Source: Wocania arenilitoris (GTDB taxonomy: Bacteria > Bacteroidota > Bacteroidia > Flavobacteriales > Flavobacteriaceae). Taken from it: DNA of 64,000 bases. Position numbers and translations under genes: made by a program. Location of the stretch: NCBI RefSeq assembly GCF_021728535.1, contig NZ_JAKKDU010000003.1:1-64000 (forward strand), given 5' to 3'. Within the stretch, counting starts at the first letter, position 1. Each line of letters begins with the position of its first letter. The notes beneath the pieces are model-generated. The model was given only the letters and a program-made list of their open reading frames with translations. It was not told the origin of the DNA and searched no databases. This document shows positions 36,649 to 44,910 of this stretch, piece after piece.

Positions 36649-37425
36649 TCATTTTAATTCATATAGATGATTGTCAAAATCCTCTAAAAGGAATACTTTT
36701 TCAAAAGCTGTCTCAAAACTTAGTTTTAAATCATTTTTTACATAAAATGAGTGCTCTCCAACTCCACCAATTAATAGTAATAGCCATTGTTTACAATTTG
36801 TATTACTAATATATTTTTTAACTTTTTTAACTTTTTTTTCTTTTTTATCAATTGCTTTTAATAGTTTTTCCTCATTAAGTGTGGGAACCATATATGCTCC
36901 GAAATTCGCGTTTATGCTTTTTTGTGAATGCGGCATTTTTATTAAGTCATCGAATAAATTATTCTTAATAACAATATCGTTAATAACAAATTCTCTTATA
37001 ACATCAATAAAAATTTTCAAAATATGATTCTTGTCTTTATTAGAGAATAAAATGCCTTTTCTTATGTAACAATTAACTAAAAAATTTGGCATATCAACTT
37101 CTTTTTCAAGTTCACGCTCAGCAAGTAATGCTATATTCTTGAAAAAACCTGTTCTTTCAAGAATTTTATCAACAAATATTGATTGATGCTCAAGTCCAAT
37201 TTTTATAGAACCATTAGTTATTATAAAATCAGGTTGTTCTCTTGACTCAGAAATCTTAAAATCAGGAAAATAGGTGCATAAAAATTTTCCAACTTGACAC
37301 AATTCTAAATTTTTTTGATTCTCACTTTGGTTGAACCTGTCTAAACCCTTAACTAGATGATATATTTTTGTTTTTAAACAGTCATTCAAAGGTGTTTTGT
37401 TTTCTTTTGGTTGGAGTAAGTTCAT
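36649..37425 (-). CDS. Orphan protein, possible PD-(D/E)XK-like nuclease fold
   Basis: A 258-residue cytosolic protein without a recognised family. Near residues 54-82 it reads YFPDFKISESREQPDFIITN followed by IKIGLEHQSIFVD. That is a strand with P-D, then a strand with E-x-Q, which resembles the PD-(D/E)XK layout but with Gln instead of Lys. A Lys-rich stretch (about 193-205, KKEKKVKKVKK) follows a helical middle. The C-terminus has a hydrophobic strand (WLLLLIGGVGEHSFYVKNDL). The gene stands alone, flanked upstream by the hairpin direct repeats. Nuclease activity is only a guess. Confidence 0.6.
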   Translation of the reverse strand: MNLLQPKENKTPLNDCLKTKIYHLVKGLDRFNQSENQKNLELCQVGKFLCTYFPDFKISESREQPDFIITNGSIKIGLEHQSIFVDKILERTGFFKNIALLAERELEKEVDMPNFLVNCYIRKGILFSNKDKNHILKIFIDVIREFVINDIVIKNNLFDDLIKMPHSQKSINANFGAYMVPTLNEEKLLKAIDKKEKKVKKVKKYISNTNCKQWLLLLIGGVGEHSFYVKNDLKLSFETAFEKVFLLEDFDNHLYELK

Positions 37426-37566
37426 ATAATGGGAAATGTGTTATCGTAATAACTTTTATAACTCATACCATATAAAGATAATTTTTTAAAAGGAGTAAGA
37501 ATACAATAAATACAAATAATTATAAAAAAGAGGTTCCCGTGGAAGGTAGGGGTTAATAAAAAAATG

Positions 37567-37637
37567 AAAAAGGTGAACGAGTGTTCACCTTTTTGCCCCA
37601 AATCTACCATAAACTTAACCTACTTATGTTATGGTGA
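37567..37637. repeat. Hairpin-bearing direct repeat, copy A
   Basis: The copy begins with a perfect palindrome (AAAAAGGTGAAC, loop GAGT, GTTCACCTTTTT). It continues with a 43-base block starting GCCCCAAATCTACCAT that ends in a second stem (ACCATAA paired with TTATGGT). The first hairpin has A-runs and T-runs, so it could terminate transcription on either strand. It lies between the orphan gene and copy B. Confidence 0.8.
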
Positions 37638-37777
37638 AACAAATATATATTGCTAAAACAGCTTACTAAAATATTTTAGGTAAACGGTTTATATATTGGC
37701 TTAAAAGAGATAGTACAACATTTGTTAGGCAAAAGGACTTTTTTAAAAACAACTAGAAATACGTCAGTTATATGCAT

Positions 37778-37852
37778 AAAAAAAGGCGAACATATGTTCA
37801 CCTTTTTTTGCCCCAAATCTACCATGAACTTAACCTACTTATGTTATGGTGA
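37778..37852. repeat. Hairpin-bearing direct repeat, copy B
   Basis: The 43-base block at 37810-37852 is identical to copy A except for one base. The first hairpin is longer in its A/T arms (seven A and seven T) and has one changed pair (GGCGAAC against GTTCACC). The second stem keeps pairing through a possible G-U. The offset from copy A is about 211-215 bases. Confidence 0.8.
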
Positions 37853-37965
37853 GACCAATTTATATGTATTTAACATAAATCGATTATTTTTTAGACAAAC
37901 GGTATATTTTTACAGATTAAATGTTTTTTAGCAAAAAAGATGCAATAAAATTATGTAGTTCTTAT

Positions 37966-39864
37966 TTAATAAGCGCGCTCATTATTGCCTTCGTAAAAAT
38001 TAATAAAAGCTCTGTTTACAACTCTGTTTCCTCCAACGGTTGGATAGTTTCCTGTAAAGTACCAATCACCTAAATGTTCGGGGCATGCTTTATGTAAATT
38101 TTCTACTGGTTGAAAAATAATTTTAATTTCTGCCTTAACACTTTCGTCACTTAATAATTCTGATGCTTTATCTGATATTTCTTCATCAGTAAATGGATCG
38201 TAAATTTCCTTAACAAAGTTTTTTACGTCTTTATCGTCTAATTCGGTTTGACCTAAACATTTATTGTAAACATCTTCTACAATATGATACATGTTTCTGT
38301 CTTTAAGTAATGCTAATGCAGACCTAAAAGCAATTAGCGTTTCAAGATTAGCCATATCTATACCGTAACAATCTGGATAACGTATTTGTGGTGCCGAAGA
38401 AACAACTATAATCTTTTTCGGATTCAATCTATCCAACATTTTAAGAATACTCTTTTTTAATGTTGTGCCACGAACAATACTATCGTCTATTATTACCAAA
38501 TTATCGTTTGGTTTAATAACGCCATAAGTTACATCATAAACATGTGCAACTAAATCATCTCGACTACTGTCTTCGGTTATAAATGTTCGTAACTTAACAT
38601 CTTTAATCGCTATTTTTTCAATGCGTGGTCTTTCTTCTAAAATTTCAGTAACGCTTTTAGCAGACATTTTCCCGCCACCACTTAAAATAGCTTTGGTTTT
38701 CTGTTCGTTTAAATAATCTTCTACAGTTTCAATCATTCCAAAAAATGAAGTTTCAGCTGTATTAGGGATATAAGAGAAAACAGTATTTTTTGTATCTCCC
38801 CCAATAGCTTCAATAACTTTTGGCATTAATAATTTACCAAGTTCTTTTCGTTCTTGGTATATTTCGGCATCACTTCCTCGAGAAAAATAAATACGCTCAA
38901 ACGAACAGGATTTTTTTTCTAAAGGGTCTAATATTTTTTTGATGCCTACTTTTCCTGACTTTTTTGTAATAATAGCATGCCCGGGTTCTAACTCTTTTAC
39001 ATCTTCAAAATTTACATTAAAAACCGTTTGAATTACAGGGCGTTCTGAAGCTACAACAACCACTTCATCATCTTTATAATAATAAGTAGGGCGAATACCT
39101 GCAGGGTCTCTTAAAACAAAAAAATCGCCATGACCTATAAGACCAGCCATGGCATAACCTCCATCCCAATTTTTTGCTGCTCGTTTTAAAATTTTACTTA
39201 CCTTAAGCCGTTCAGCAATTAGTGGTGAAGCTTCTCTTTTGTTATAGCCTTCTTTTTTTAGGTCTTTATAGATTTTGCTTACAGCGTCATCTAAAAAATG
39301 ACCTATTTTTTCCATAACTGTAATGGTATCAGTATATTCTTTTGGATGCTGACCTAATTCTATAAGGTTGCTAAAAAGCTCTTTAACATTGGTCATGTTA
39401 AAGTTTCCAGCCATTATTAAATTTCTATGCATCCAATTGTTTTGTCTTAAAAATGGATGCACACTTTCTACGCTATTTTTTCCAAAGGTACCATAGCGTA
39501 CATGACCTAATAATACTTCACCGATATACGGGATGTTCTTTTTTTGAGCAGCAACATCGTTAGCATATTCTGGATGTTCATTAAATTCTTTATTAATGCG
39601 CTCATTAATTTGCGCAAAAATATCTTGAATGGGTTGTTGTGCTATTGAGCGCACACGACTTATGTAACGCTCACCTGGTTTGGTGTTTAATTTAATGCTT
39701 GCAAAACCAGCACCATCTTGTCCGCGATTGTGCTGTTTTTCCATCATTAAATACATCTTATTTACACCATAAAATGCGCTACCATATTTTTCTTTATAAT
39801 ATTCTAGTGGTTTTAAAAGCCTAATTACTGCTATTCCACATTCGTGCTTTAGTGCATCACTCAT
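37966..39864 (-). CDS. Amidophosphoribosyltransferase (PurF-like, long Bacteroidota form)
   Basis: A 632-residue enzyme of the PurF type, which transfers ammonia from glutamine to PRPP in the first step of purine synthesis. The N-terminal glutaminase domain starts SDALKHECGIAVI, giving Cys9 after a short propeptide, and contains EKQHNRGQDGAGFASI and LLGHVRYGTFG. The PRPP-binding motif is VIIDDSIVRGTTL in the phosphoribosyl-transferase half. It is longer than standard PurF (about 500 residues), with insertions in the glutaminase domain. It may be a paralogue rather than the main PurF. The PfkB kinase gene lies upstream on the same strand behind a terminator. Confidence 0.85.
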   Translation of the reverse strand: MSDALKHECGIAVIRLLKPLEYYKEKYGSAFYGVNKMYLMMEKQHNRGQDGAGFASIKLNTKPGERYISRVRSIAQQPIQDIFAQINERINKEFNEHPEYANDVAAQKKNIPYIGEVLLGHVRYGTFGKNSVESVHPFLRQNNWMHRNLIMAGNFNMTNVKELFSNLIELGQHPKEYTDTITVMEKIGHFLDDAVSKIYKDLKKEGYNKREASPLIAERLKVSKILKRAAKNWDGGYAMAGLIGHGDFFVLRDPAGIRPTYYYKDDEVVVVASERPVIQTVFNVNFEDVKELEPGHAIITKKSGKVGIKKILDPLEKKSCSFERIYFSRGSDAEIYQERKELGKLLMPKVIEAIGGDTKNTVFSYIPNTAETSFFGMIETVEDYLNEQKTKAILSGGGKMSAKSVTEILEERPRIEKIAIKDVKLRTFITEDSSRDDLVAHVYDVTYGVIKPNDNLVIIDDSIVRGTTLKKSILKMLDRLNPKKIIVVSSAPQIRYPDCYGIDMANLETLIAFRSALALLKDRNMYHIVEDVYNKCLGQTELDDKDVKNFVKEIYDPFTDEEISDKASELLSDESVKAEIKIIFQPVENLHKACPEHLGDWYFTGNYPTVGGNRVVNRAFINFYEGNNERAY

Positions 39865-39923
39865 TATAAATATTATTAGTGTTTTTGATTTTTAAATATC
39901 TTTTATAAAAACCTATTTTAAAT

Positions 39924-39951
39924 TAAAAACGCACTCTAAATAGAGCGCGTT
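39924..39951 (-). terminator. Terminator of the PfkB kinase gene
   Basis: On the minus strand AACGCGCTCT pairs with AGAGTGCGTT (one G-T pair, loop ATTT) and runs into five T residues. It begins 4 bases past the PfkB stop, so the PurF-like gene downstream needs its own promoter or read-through. Confidence 0.8.
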
Positions 39952-39954
39952 AGT

Positions 39955-40881
39955 TTATGTTAATTCAATATCAAATTGCGTTAGTTGTTTAAACTGCAAT
40001 AATCGTTTATGTACTTCTTCACTTGTTAGGTTTACCATACGTTCTGTTCCAAACTTTTCAACACAAAATGATGCTAATGTAGAACCGTATATTACTGCGT
40101 TTTTCATGTTTTCGAATGATGTGTCTCCTGTTTTTGCAATGTAACCTGCAAATCCTCCAGCGAAAGTGTCGCCAGCTCCTGTAGGATCAAAAACTTCTTC
40201 AAGGGGTAAAGCTGGAGCGTAGAACACATGGTCGTTGTGGAATAGCAATGCGCCATGCTCACCTTTTTTAATTACGACATATTTTGGCCCCATTTCATGA
40301 ATTTTTCGTGCAGCAACAACCAAAGAATACTCGCCTGTTAACTGTCTTGCTTCCTCATCGTTTATAGTAATTACATCAATACGTTTTATAACATTATGCA
40401 AATCATCTAAAGCAGAATCCATCCAAAAATTCATAGTGTCTAAAATCACCATTTTTGGTTTAGTTGTTATTTGATCTAAAACACCAGATTGAACGATAGG
40501 ATGTAAATTCCCTAACATAACCACTTCAGCATCTTTATAATTTTCTGGAACTACAGGATTAAAATCAGCAAGTGTATTTAACTCGGTAGCTAAGGTGTCT
40601 CTAGAATTCATATCGTTATGATAGCGTCCGCTCCAAAAAAACGTTTTGCCGTTTTCAACAATTTCAACTCCTGAAAGGTTAATATTTTTGTTTGATAATA
40701 AATCTAGATAATCTTGAGGAAAATCGCCACCAACAATTGAAACCGCAGTGGCATCTACATTAAAATGAGAGGCAGCAAGACTAATAAAAGTAGCAGCACC
40801 ACCAAGTATTTTATCGGTTTTACCGAAAGGCGTTTCAATAGCATCAAAAGCCATTGTGCCTACAATTACTAATTTACCCAT
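39955..40881 (-). CDS. PfkB-family carbohydrate/nucleoside kinase
   Basis: A 308-residue cytosolic kinase of the ribokinase superfamily. The N-terminal glycine loop is KILGGAATFISLAASHF. The catalytic C-terminal signature is FDPTGAGDTFAGGFAGYI with the base Asp in G-A-G-D. Family members use ribose, adenosine, fructose-6-P or similar. Adjacency to a PurF-like gene makes a nucleoside or ribose role plausible, but the substrate cannot be decided. A TATATTTG -7-like box lies about 20 bases upstream on the minus strand. Confidence 0.88.
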   Translation of the reverse strand: MGKLVIVGTMAFDAIETPFGKTDKILGGAATFISLAASHFNVDATAVSIVGGDFPQDYLDLLSNKNINLSGVEIVENGKTFFWSGRYHNDMNSRDTLATELNTLADFNPVVPENYKDAEVVMLGNLHPIVQSGVLDQITTKPKMVILDTMNFWMDSALDDLHNVIKRIDVITINDEEARQLTGEYSLVVAARKIHEMGPKYVVIKKGEHGALLFHNDHVFYAPALPLEEVFDPTGAGDTFAGGFAGYIAKTGDTSFENMKNAVIYGSTLASFCVEKFGTERMVNLTSEEVHKRLLQFKQLTQFDIELT

Positions 40882-41127
40882 GAAATGGTATTAACATTTT
40901 TTGCAAATATAAGCCTTTTAAGTACTATTTGAAGAATATATTTTTTGAAATTTTTTTGTTTCTCTTGATGAAGGTTAAAAGTTAGAGATAGAATTATTTA
41001 CCCCCAAAATACTATATAAATAATTCTTTATTACTTCAGTGTTTTTCTTGTTTTGGAGAGCTCTCATGTGACTTTTGAAAAGATTATGTGTCTTAGACAT
41101 GTAAATTGTTGTTATTAAAAAAATTGT

Positions 41128-41760
41128 ATGAAATATATAAAAGCTTTACCGCTATCAATATTATTGTGTTTCTTTTTTACTGATTCAGTGTTTTCTCAAG
41201 TTGGTATTGGAACAACATCACCAAGTGCACATTTGGAAGTAGATGTGTCATCTGATGTAAATCTTCCTGCACTAGAGTTAAATACTCAAGCTGTACCAAC
41301 AGGTTCTGCAGAAGGTCAATTGGCTGTTATTGGAGATGCAACAAATGGATACAAGCTATACATGTATGATGATGTTAGAGATAAGTGGTTAAGTGTTGAA
41401 GTTTTTGTTTTACCATTTGGCAGAAACGGAAATGTTGATAATACGCCCATGAAGACTGCTGGAAATGTTACCAATAATAGAGTTGGATATCGTATGCCAT
41501 TTAATGGAACAATTATACATGCCACAGTAAGAACTAACGATAATAGTGGTGCTCAAGCTAAACAATTTGATATTCAAGTTAGAACTGGAAATGCAAATAT
41601 TTCTAGTACACCTATAACTACTGCAGCGGCTGAAGCAACAAATACAGCATTAAATGTAGATTTTTCTGCTGGGAATTATATTAATGTTAGGATTAATAAT
41701 GACGGGAATGTAAATGTTAATAACCCAGTTGTAACGCTTTGGGTTAAATGGCGTCAATAA
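41128..41760 (+). CDS. Exported surface-type protein of unknown function
   Basis: A 210-residue protein with a signal peptide (residues 1-23, ending SVFSQ). The mature start VGIGTTSPSAHLEVDVSS is a motif frequently seen at the beginning of Bacteroidota exported structural proteins and phage-tail-like repeats. The remainder is beta-rich and Asn/Thr-rich, with no Cys (about 100-210: RVGYRMPFNGTIIHATVRTN, then FDIQVRTG). No catalytic motif was found. It is an isolated gene that converges with rnhA, with which it shares its end point. Confidence 0.72.
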   Translation: MKYIKALPLSILLCFFFTDSVFSQVGIGTTSPSAHLEVDVSSDVNLPALELNTQAVPTGSAEGQLAVIGDATNGYKLYMYDDVRDKWLSVEVFVLPFGRNGNVDNTPMKTAGNVTNNRVGYRMPFNGTIIHATVRTNDNSGAQAKQFDIQVRTGNANISSTPITTAAAEATNTALNVDFSAGNYINVRINNDGNVNVNNPVVTLWVKWRQ

Positions 41761-42402
41761 TTATTTCCTCCCAAAATCTGCTGGAATTTCTCCCCAAGCT
41801 TTAGTTTCCCATTTTACAATAACGGTTTTGTAGTTGTTATTCCTCAGCCAATCAATAGCTCTATCAATAAGCTCAAAAAGCGATTTGTTTTTATCAGTTC
41901 GAGCTAATTTGGTGTTACAGTTTTTCTTTTTAACCCAACTTATAGCTGTTCTAGAATCGGTATAAAGAATCCTATCACTATTATTTTTTTTAAGAAGAGC
42001 TAACCCATGTACAATAGCTAGAAATTCACCTATATTATTTGTGCCTTCTTCAAAAGGGCCTTGAATAAAAAGTTGTTTTTTTGTTTTTGTATCAACACCT
42101 CGGTACTCCATTTTTCCTGGATTTCCACTTGAAGCGGCATCAACCGAAATAGAATTATAATTAGGTTGTCCTATTTTTTTTAATTGAACTTCAGAAAGTT
42201 CACTTTTAAATTTAGCCGTTTTACCAATGTAGTCTTTATAATTACCTTTCAAAGCTTTTTTTGCGGCATCAAAGGTTAAAAATGATTTGTACTGTGCACC
42301 TTGAAAATCTTTTATTTGAGCTTTACAATCATCCCAAGATTCAAAAACTCCTGTGTTGTGTCCTTTCCAAACAGTGTAATATTTCTTTTCCTTTTTTGAC
42401 AT
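41761..42402 (-). CDS. rnhA: Ribonuclease HI with N-terminal viroplasmin domain
   Basis: A 213-residue enzyme degrading RNA in RNA-DNA hybrids. Residues 1-50 form a caulimovirus viroplasmin/RNase H1 N-terminal domain (KKYYTVWKGHNTGVFESWDD, then FDAAKKAL), which binds hybrids. Residues about 80-213 form the nuclease with D in SVDAASSGNPGKM, E in TNNIGEFLAIVHG and D in ILYTDSRTAISW; the last acidic residue near the C-terminus is less clear. It lies downstream of purN on the same strand, with a 66-base gap. Confidence 0.9.
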   Translation of the reverse strand: MSKKEKKYYTVWKGHNTGVFESWDDCKAQIKDFQGAQYKSFLTFDAAKKALKGNYKDYIGKTAKFKSELSEVQLKKIGQPNYNSISVDAASSGNPGKMEYRGVDTKTKKQLFIQGPFEEGTNNIGEFLAIVHGLALLKKNNSDRILYTDSRTAISWVKKKNCNTKLARTDKNKSLFELIDRAIDWLRNNNYKTVIVKWETKAWGEIPADFGRK

Positions 42403-42468
42403 GAATTATTTTTTAACACGAATTTTACGAATTAGCACTAATTGCTTTGGGTTTTAGTTTTTTTAAAT

Positions 42469-43035
42469 TTAGAATTTAAGTAACCGTTCAACCACCTTCG
42501 GGAAATGTTCCATCTCCAATTCATGAATTTTTGCAGCAATATCTTCAGCTGAATCATTTTCATTTACCTCACATTTTGCCTGAAAAATAATAGCCCCTTC
42601 ATCATAATGTTCGTTTACATAATGAATAGTAATACCTGTTTCAGTTTCATTATTAGCAACAACAGCTTTATGGACGTTCATTCCATACATGCCTTTCCCT
42701 CCATATTTTGGTAATAACGCAGGGTGCACATTAATAACTTTGTTGGGGAAAGCATTTAGAATGTTTTCTGGAAATTTCCATAAAAACCCAGCTAATACAA
42801 TTAAATCTGGGTTAGATGCTTTTAAAATATTTAAAACATTATCCGTTTTAGTAAAAGCTATTCTGTTAAATGACAACGCGCTAACTTTTAGTTTTTTACA
42901 GCGCTCTAAAACTTTGGCATGAGGATTGTTAGTTAATACCTGAATAACAGAAGCATTATCTCTGTTGTGAAAAAACTTAATTAAATTTTCAGCATTAGTA
43001 CCACTTCCGGACGCAAAAATTACAATACGTTTCAT
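42469..43035 (-). CDS. purN: Phosphoribosylglycinamide formyltransferase (PurN)
   Basis: A 188-residue enzyme using 10-formyl-THF to formylate GAR, the third step of purine synthesis. The N-terminal phosphate loop is IVIFASGSGTNAENLIKFF. The folate and catalytic sites appear as VINVHPALLPKYGGKGMYG (Asn and His) and TGITIHYVNEHYDEGAII (Asp). Length is normal. It is divergent from acpP across a 275-base intergenic region. Confidence 0.95.
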   Translation of the reverse strand: MKRIVIFASGSGTNAENLIKFFHNRDNASVIQVLTNNPHAKVLERCKKLKVSALSFNRIAFTKTDNVLNILKASNPDLIVLAGFLWKFPENILNAFPNKVINVHPALLPKYGGKGMYGMNVHKAVVANNETETGITIHYVNEHYDEGAIIFQAKCEVNENDSAEDIAAKIHELEMEHFPKVVERLLKF

Positions 43036-43250
43036 CTGTTGGTTTTTATTTTAAAATTAATGTCAGATGTAATTCGTAAATCGAAATTACCACAATGTTC
43101 AGCAAAATTCATAAGCTCATTTCATTTTACAGATAATCAATGTTATATTATTCAAACAAAAAAAAGAATAATTATTAACAATTAGAAGGGAAAATAGAAA
43201 TACTTAAAAGTAATTTTAGTAAATTACCAACACATTTTTTTACTAAAAGG

Positions 43251-43279
43251 TTGTTTTAAAATAAAGTTTTTTATTTTTG
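43251..43279 (+). promoter_or_regulatory. Promoter of acpP-fabF
   Basis: TTG (43251-43253) and TATTTTTG (43272-43279) are spaced by 18 bases and match the Bacteroidota consensus. The acpP start codon is 31 bases downstream. Confidence 0.6.
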
Positions 43280-43310
43280 CCACTTAATTAAAACTTAAAA
43301 TTAAAAAATT

Positions 43311-43544
43311 ATGTCAGACATTGCATCAAGAGTAAAAGCGATTATCGTAGACAAATTAGGGGTAGATGAGAATGAAGTTGTAGCAGAAGCTAGCTTTACT
43401 AACGATTTAGGAGCGGACTCATTAGACACTGTAGAATTAATCATGGAATTCGAAAAAGAATTTGATATTCAAATTCCAGACGATCAAGCTGAAAACATTG
43501 CAACAGTAGGTCAAGCTATATCTTATATAGAAGCTGCAAAATAA
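43311..43544 (+). CDS. acpP: Acyl carrier protein
   Basis: A 77-residue acidic helical carrier for fatty-acid chains. The 4'-phosphopantetheine Ser lies in the invariant D-S-L of [20 protein letters not shown]. The rest ([20 protein letters not shown]) matches standard AcpP. It is followed 13 bases later by fabF, the usual pairing. Confidence 0.97.
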   Translation: MSDIASRVKAIIVDKLGVDENEVVAEASFTNDLGADSLDTVELIMEFEKEFDIQIPDDQAENIATVGQAISYIEAAK

Positions 43545-43557
43545 GCACTAAAAATTT

Positions 43558-44805
43558 ATGGAAATAAAGCGCGTTGTAGTCACAGGATTAGGGGCTTTAA
43601 CACCAATTGGCAATACCAAAGATAAATATTGGGAAGGTTTAATTAGTGGTAAAAGTGGTGCTGCGCCTATAACATATTATGATACCGAAAAGTTTAAAAC
43701 CAAATTCGCTTGCGAGGTTAAAAACTTTAATGCAACTGATTTTCTTGATAGAAAAGAGGCTCGTAAAATGGATAAGTTTGCGCAGTATGCTATGATAGCA
43801 TCAGATGAAGCTATTGCAGATGCCAACTTAAAAATTGATACGTTAAACAAATTGCGTGTTGGTGTTATATGGGGAGCAGGTATTGGTGGTTTAGAAACCT
43901 TTCAGCAAGAAGTATTAAACTACGCTGATGGTGATGGCACACCAAGATTTAATCCTTTCTTTATTCCTAAAATGATTGCAGATATTGCACCTGCAAACAT
44001 CTCTATAAAACACGGTTTTATGGGGCCAAATTACACAACAGTTTCTGCTTGTGCATCTTCGGCTAATGCAATGTTCGATGCTTTAAACTCAATTCGTTTG
44101 GGGTATTGCGACGTTGTAGTAACTGGAGGAAGCGAAGCAGCAGTAACCATTGCTGGTATGGGTGGCTTTAATGCTATGCATGCATTATCTACCAGAAACG
44201 AAAGTCCAGAAACAGCATCTAGACCTTTTGACGGAACCCGAGATGGTTTTGTTTTAGGCGAAGGCGCAGGCGCTTTAGTTTTAGAAGAGTACGAGCATGC
44301 CAAAGCTAGAGGCGCTAAAATTTATGCCGAAGTAGCAGGAGGCGGTTTATCTTCTGATGCTTATCATATGACGGCACCACATCCAGAAGGTATTGGCGTT
44401 GTTGAGGTAATGAAAAATTGTTTAAGAGACGCAGGACTTAAGCCTGAAGATGTAGATCACATAAACACTCACGGCACATCAACACCTTTAGGAGATGTGG
44501 CAGAACTTAAAGCCATCTCTAAAGTATTTGGTAGTCATGCAAAAAATATAAATATTAATTCAACTAAATCAATGACAGGGCACTTGTTAGGTGCAGCAGG
44601 AGCTATTGAAGCTATATCGGTTATATTGGCAATGGAGCACGGTATTGTACCGCCAACAATTAACCATACTACTGCAGATGAAAACATTGATCCAGAATTA
44701 AATTTAACACTAAACAAGGCTCAAAAGCGAGATGTAAAAGTAGCTATGAGTAATACATTTGGATTTGGCGGACACAACGCTTGTGTATTATTCAAGAAAA
44801 TATAG
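43558..44805 (+). CDS. fabF: 3-oxoacyl-ACP synthase II
   Basis: A 415-residue condensing enzyme that elongates acyl-ACP, cytosolic. The catalytic triad is complete: Cys in VSACASSANAMFDAL, His in INTHGTSTPLGDVAE and His in SMTGHLLGAAGAIE. N-terminal VVVTGLGALTPIGNTKDKYW and C-terminal NTFGFGGHNACVLF are typical KAS II ends. It is co-transcribed with acpP. The rnc gene follows after 105 bases. Confidence 0.97.
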   Translation: MEIKRVVVTGLGALTPIGNTKDKYWEGLISGKSGAAPITYYDTEKFKTKFACEVKNFNATDFLDRKEARKMDKFAQYAMIASDEAIADANLKIDTLNKLRVGVIWGAGIGGLETFQQEVLNYADGDGTPRFNPFFIPKMIADIAPANISIKHGFMGPNYTTVSACASSANAMFDALNSIRLGYCDVVVTGGSEAAVTIAGMGGFNAMHALSTRNESPETASRPFDGTRDGFVLGEGAGALVLEEYEHAKARGAKIYAEVAGGGLSSDAYHMTAPHPEGIGVVEVMKNCLRDAGLKPEDVDHINTHGTSTPLGDVAELKAISKVFGSHAKNININSTKSMTGHLLGAAGAIEAISVILAMEHGIVPPTINHTTADENIDPELNLTLNKAQKRDVKVAMSNTFGFGGHNACVLFKKI

Positions 44806-44910
44806 ACAGAATCCCGAATGAAATAAACCATAACGATAAAATTAAATTTTACATTATTATGAACCCTGGTTTATTACATCTGACACTTTAATAAAAATAT
44901 TAATCATCAG

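Larger units (their letters stand above)
37426..37965. other. Gene-free interval carrying hairpin direct repeats
   Basis: This 540-base region holds no convincing gene; short open frames on both strands run through the palindromes and are not protein-like. Its content is the two repeat copies listed separately and A/T-rich spacer. A weak similarity between the spacers (TAAACGGT followed by T/A-rich sequence at about 37681 and 37901) suggests a decayed tandem unit of about 211-215 bases. Confidence 0.6.

Noticed and set aside
37422-37610. Minus-strand frame across repeat copy A as a gene
   Set aside because: It reads through the palindrome and repeat block only; its hydrophobic look comes from T-rich DNA.
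37567-37852. CRISPR array
   Set aside because: There are only two imperfect copies with one long spacer and no cas genes nearby.
37722-37931. Short plus-strand frame across repeat copy B as a gene
   Set aside because: It is made of palindromic repeat and A/T-rich spacer and has no protein-like composition.
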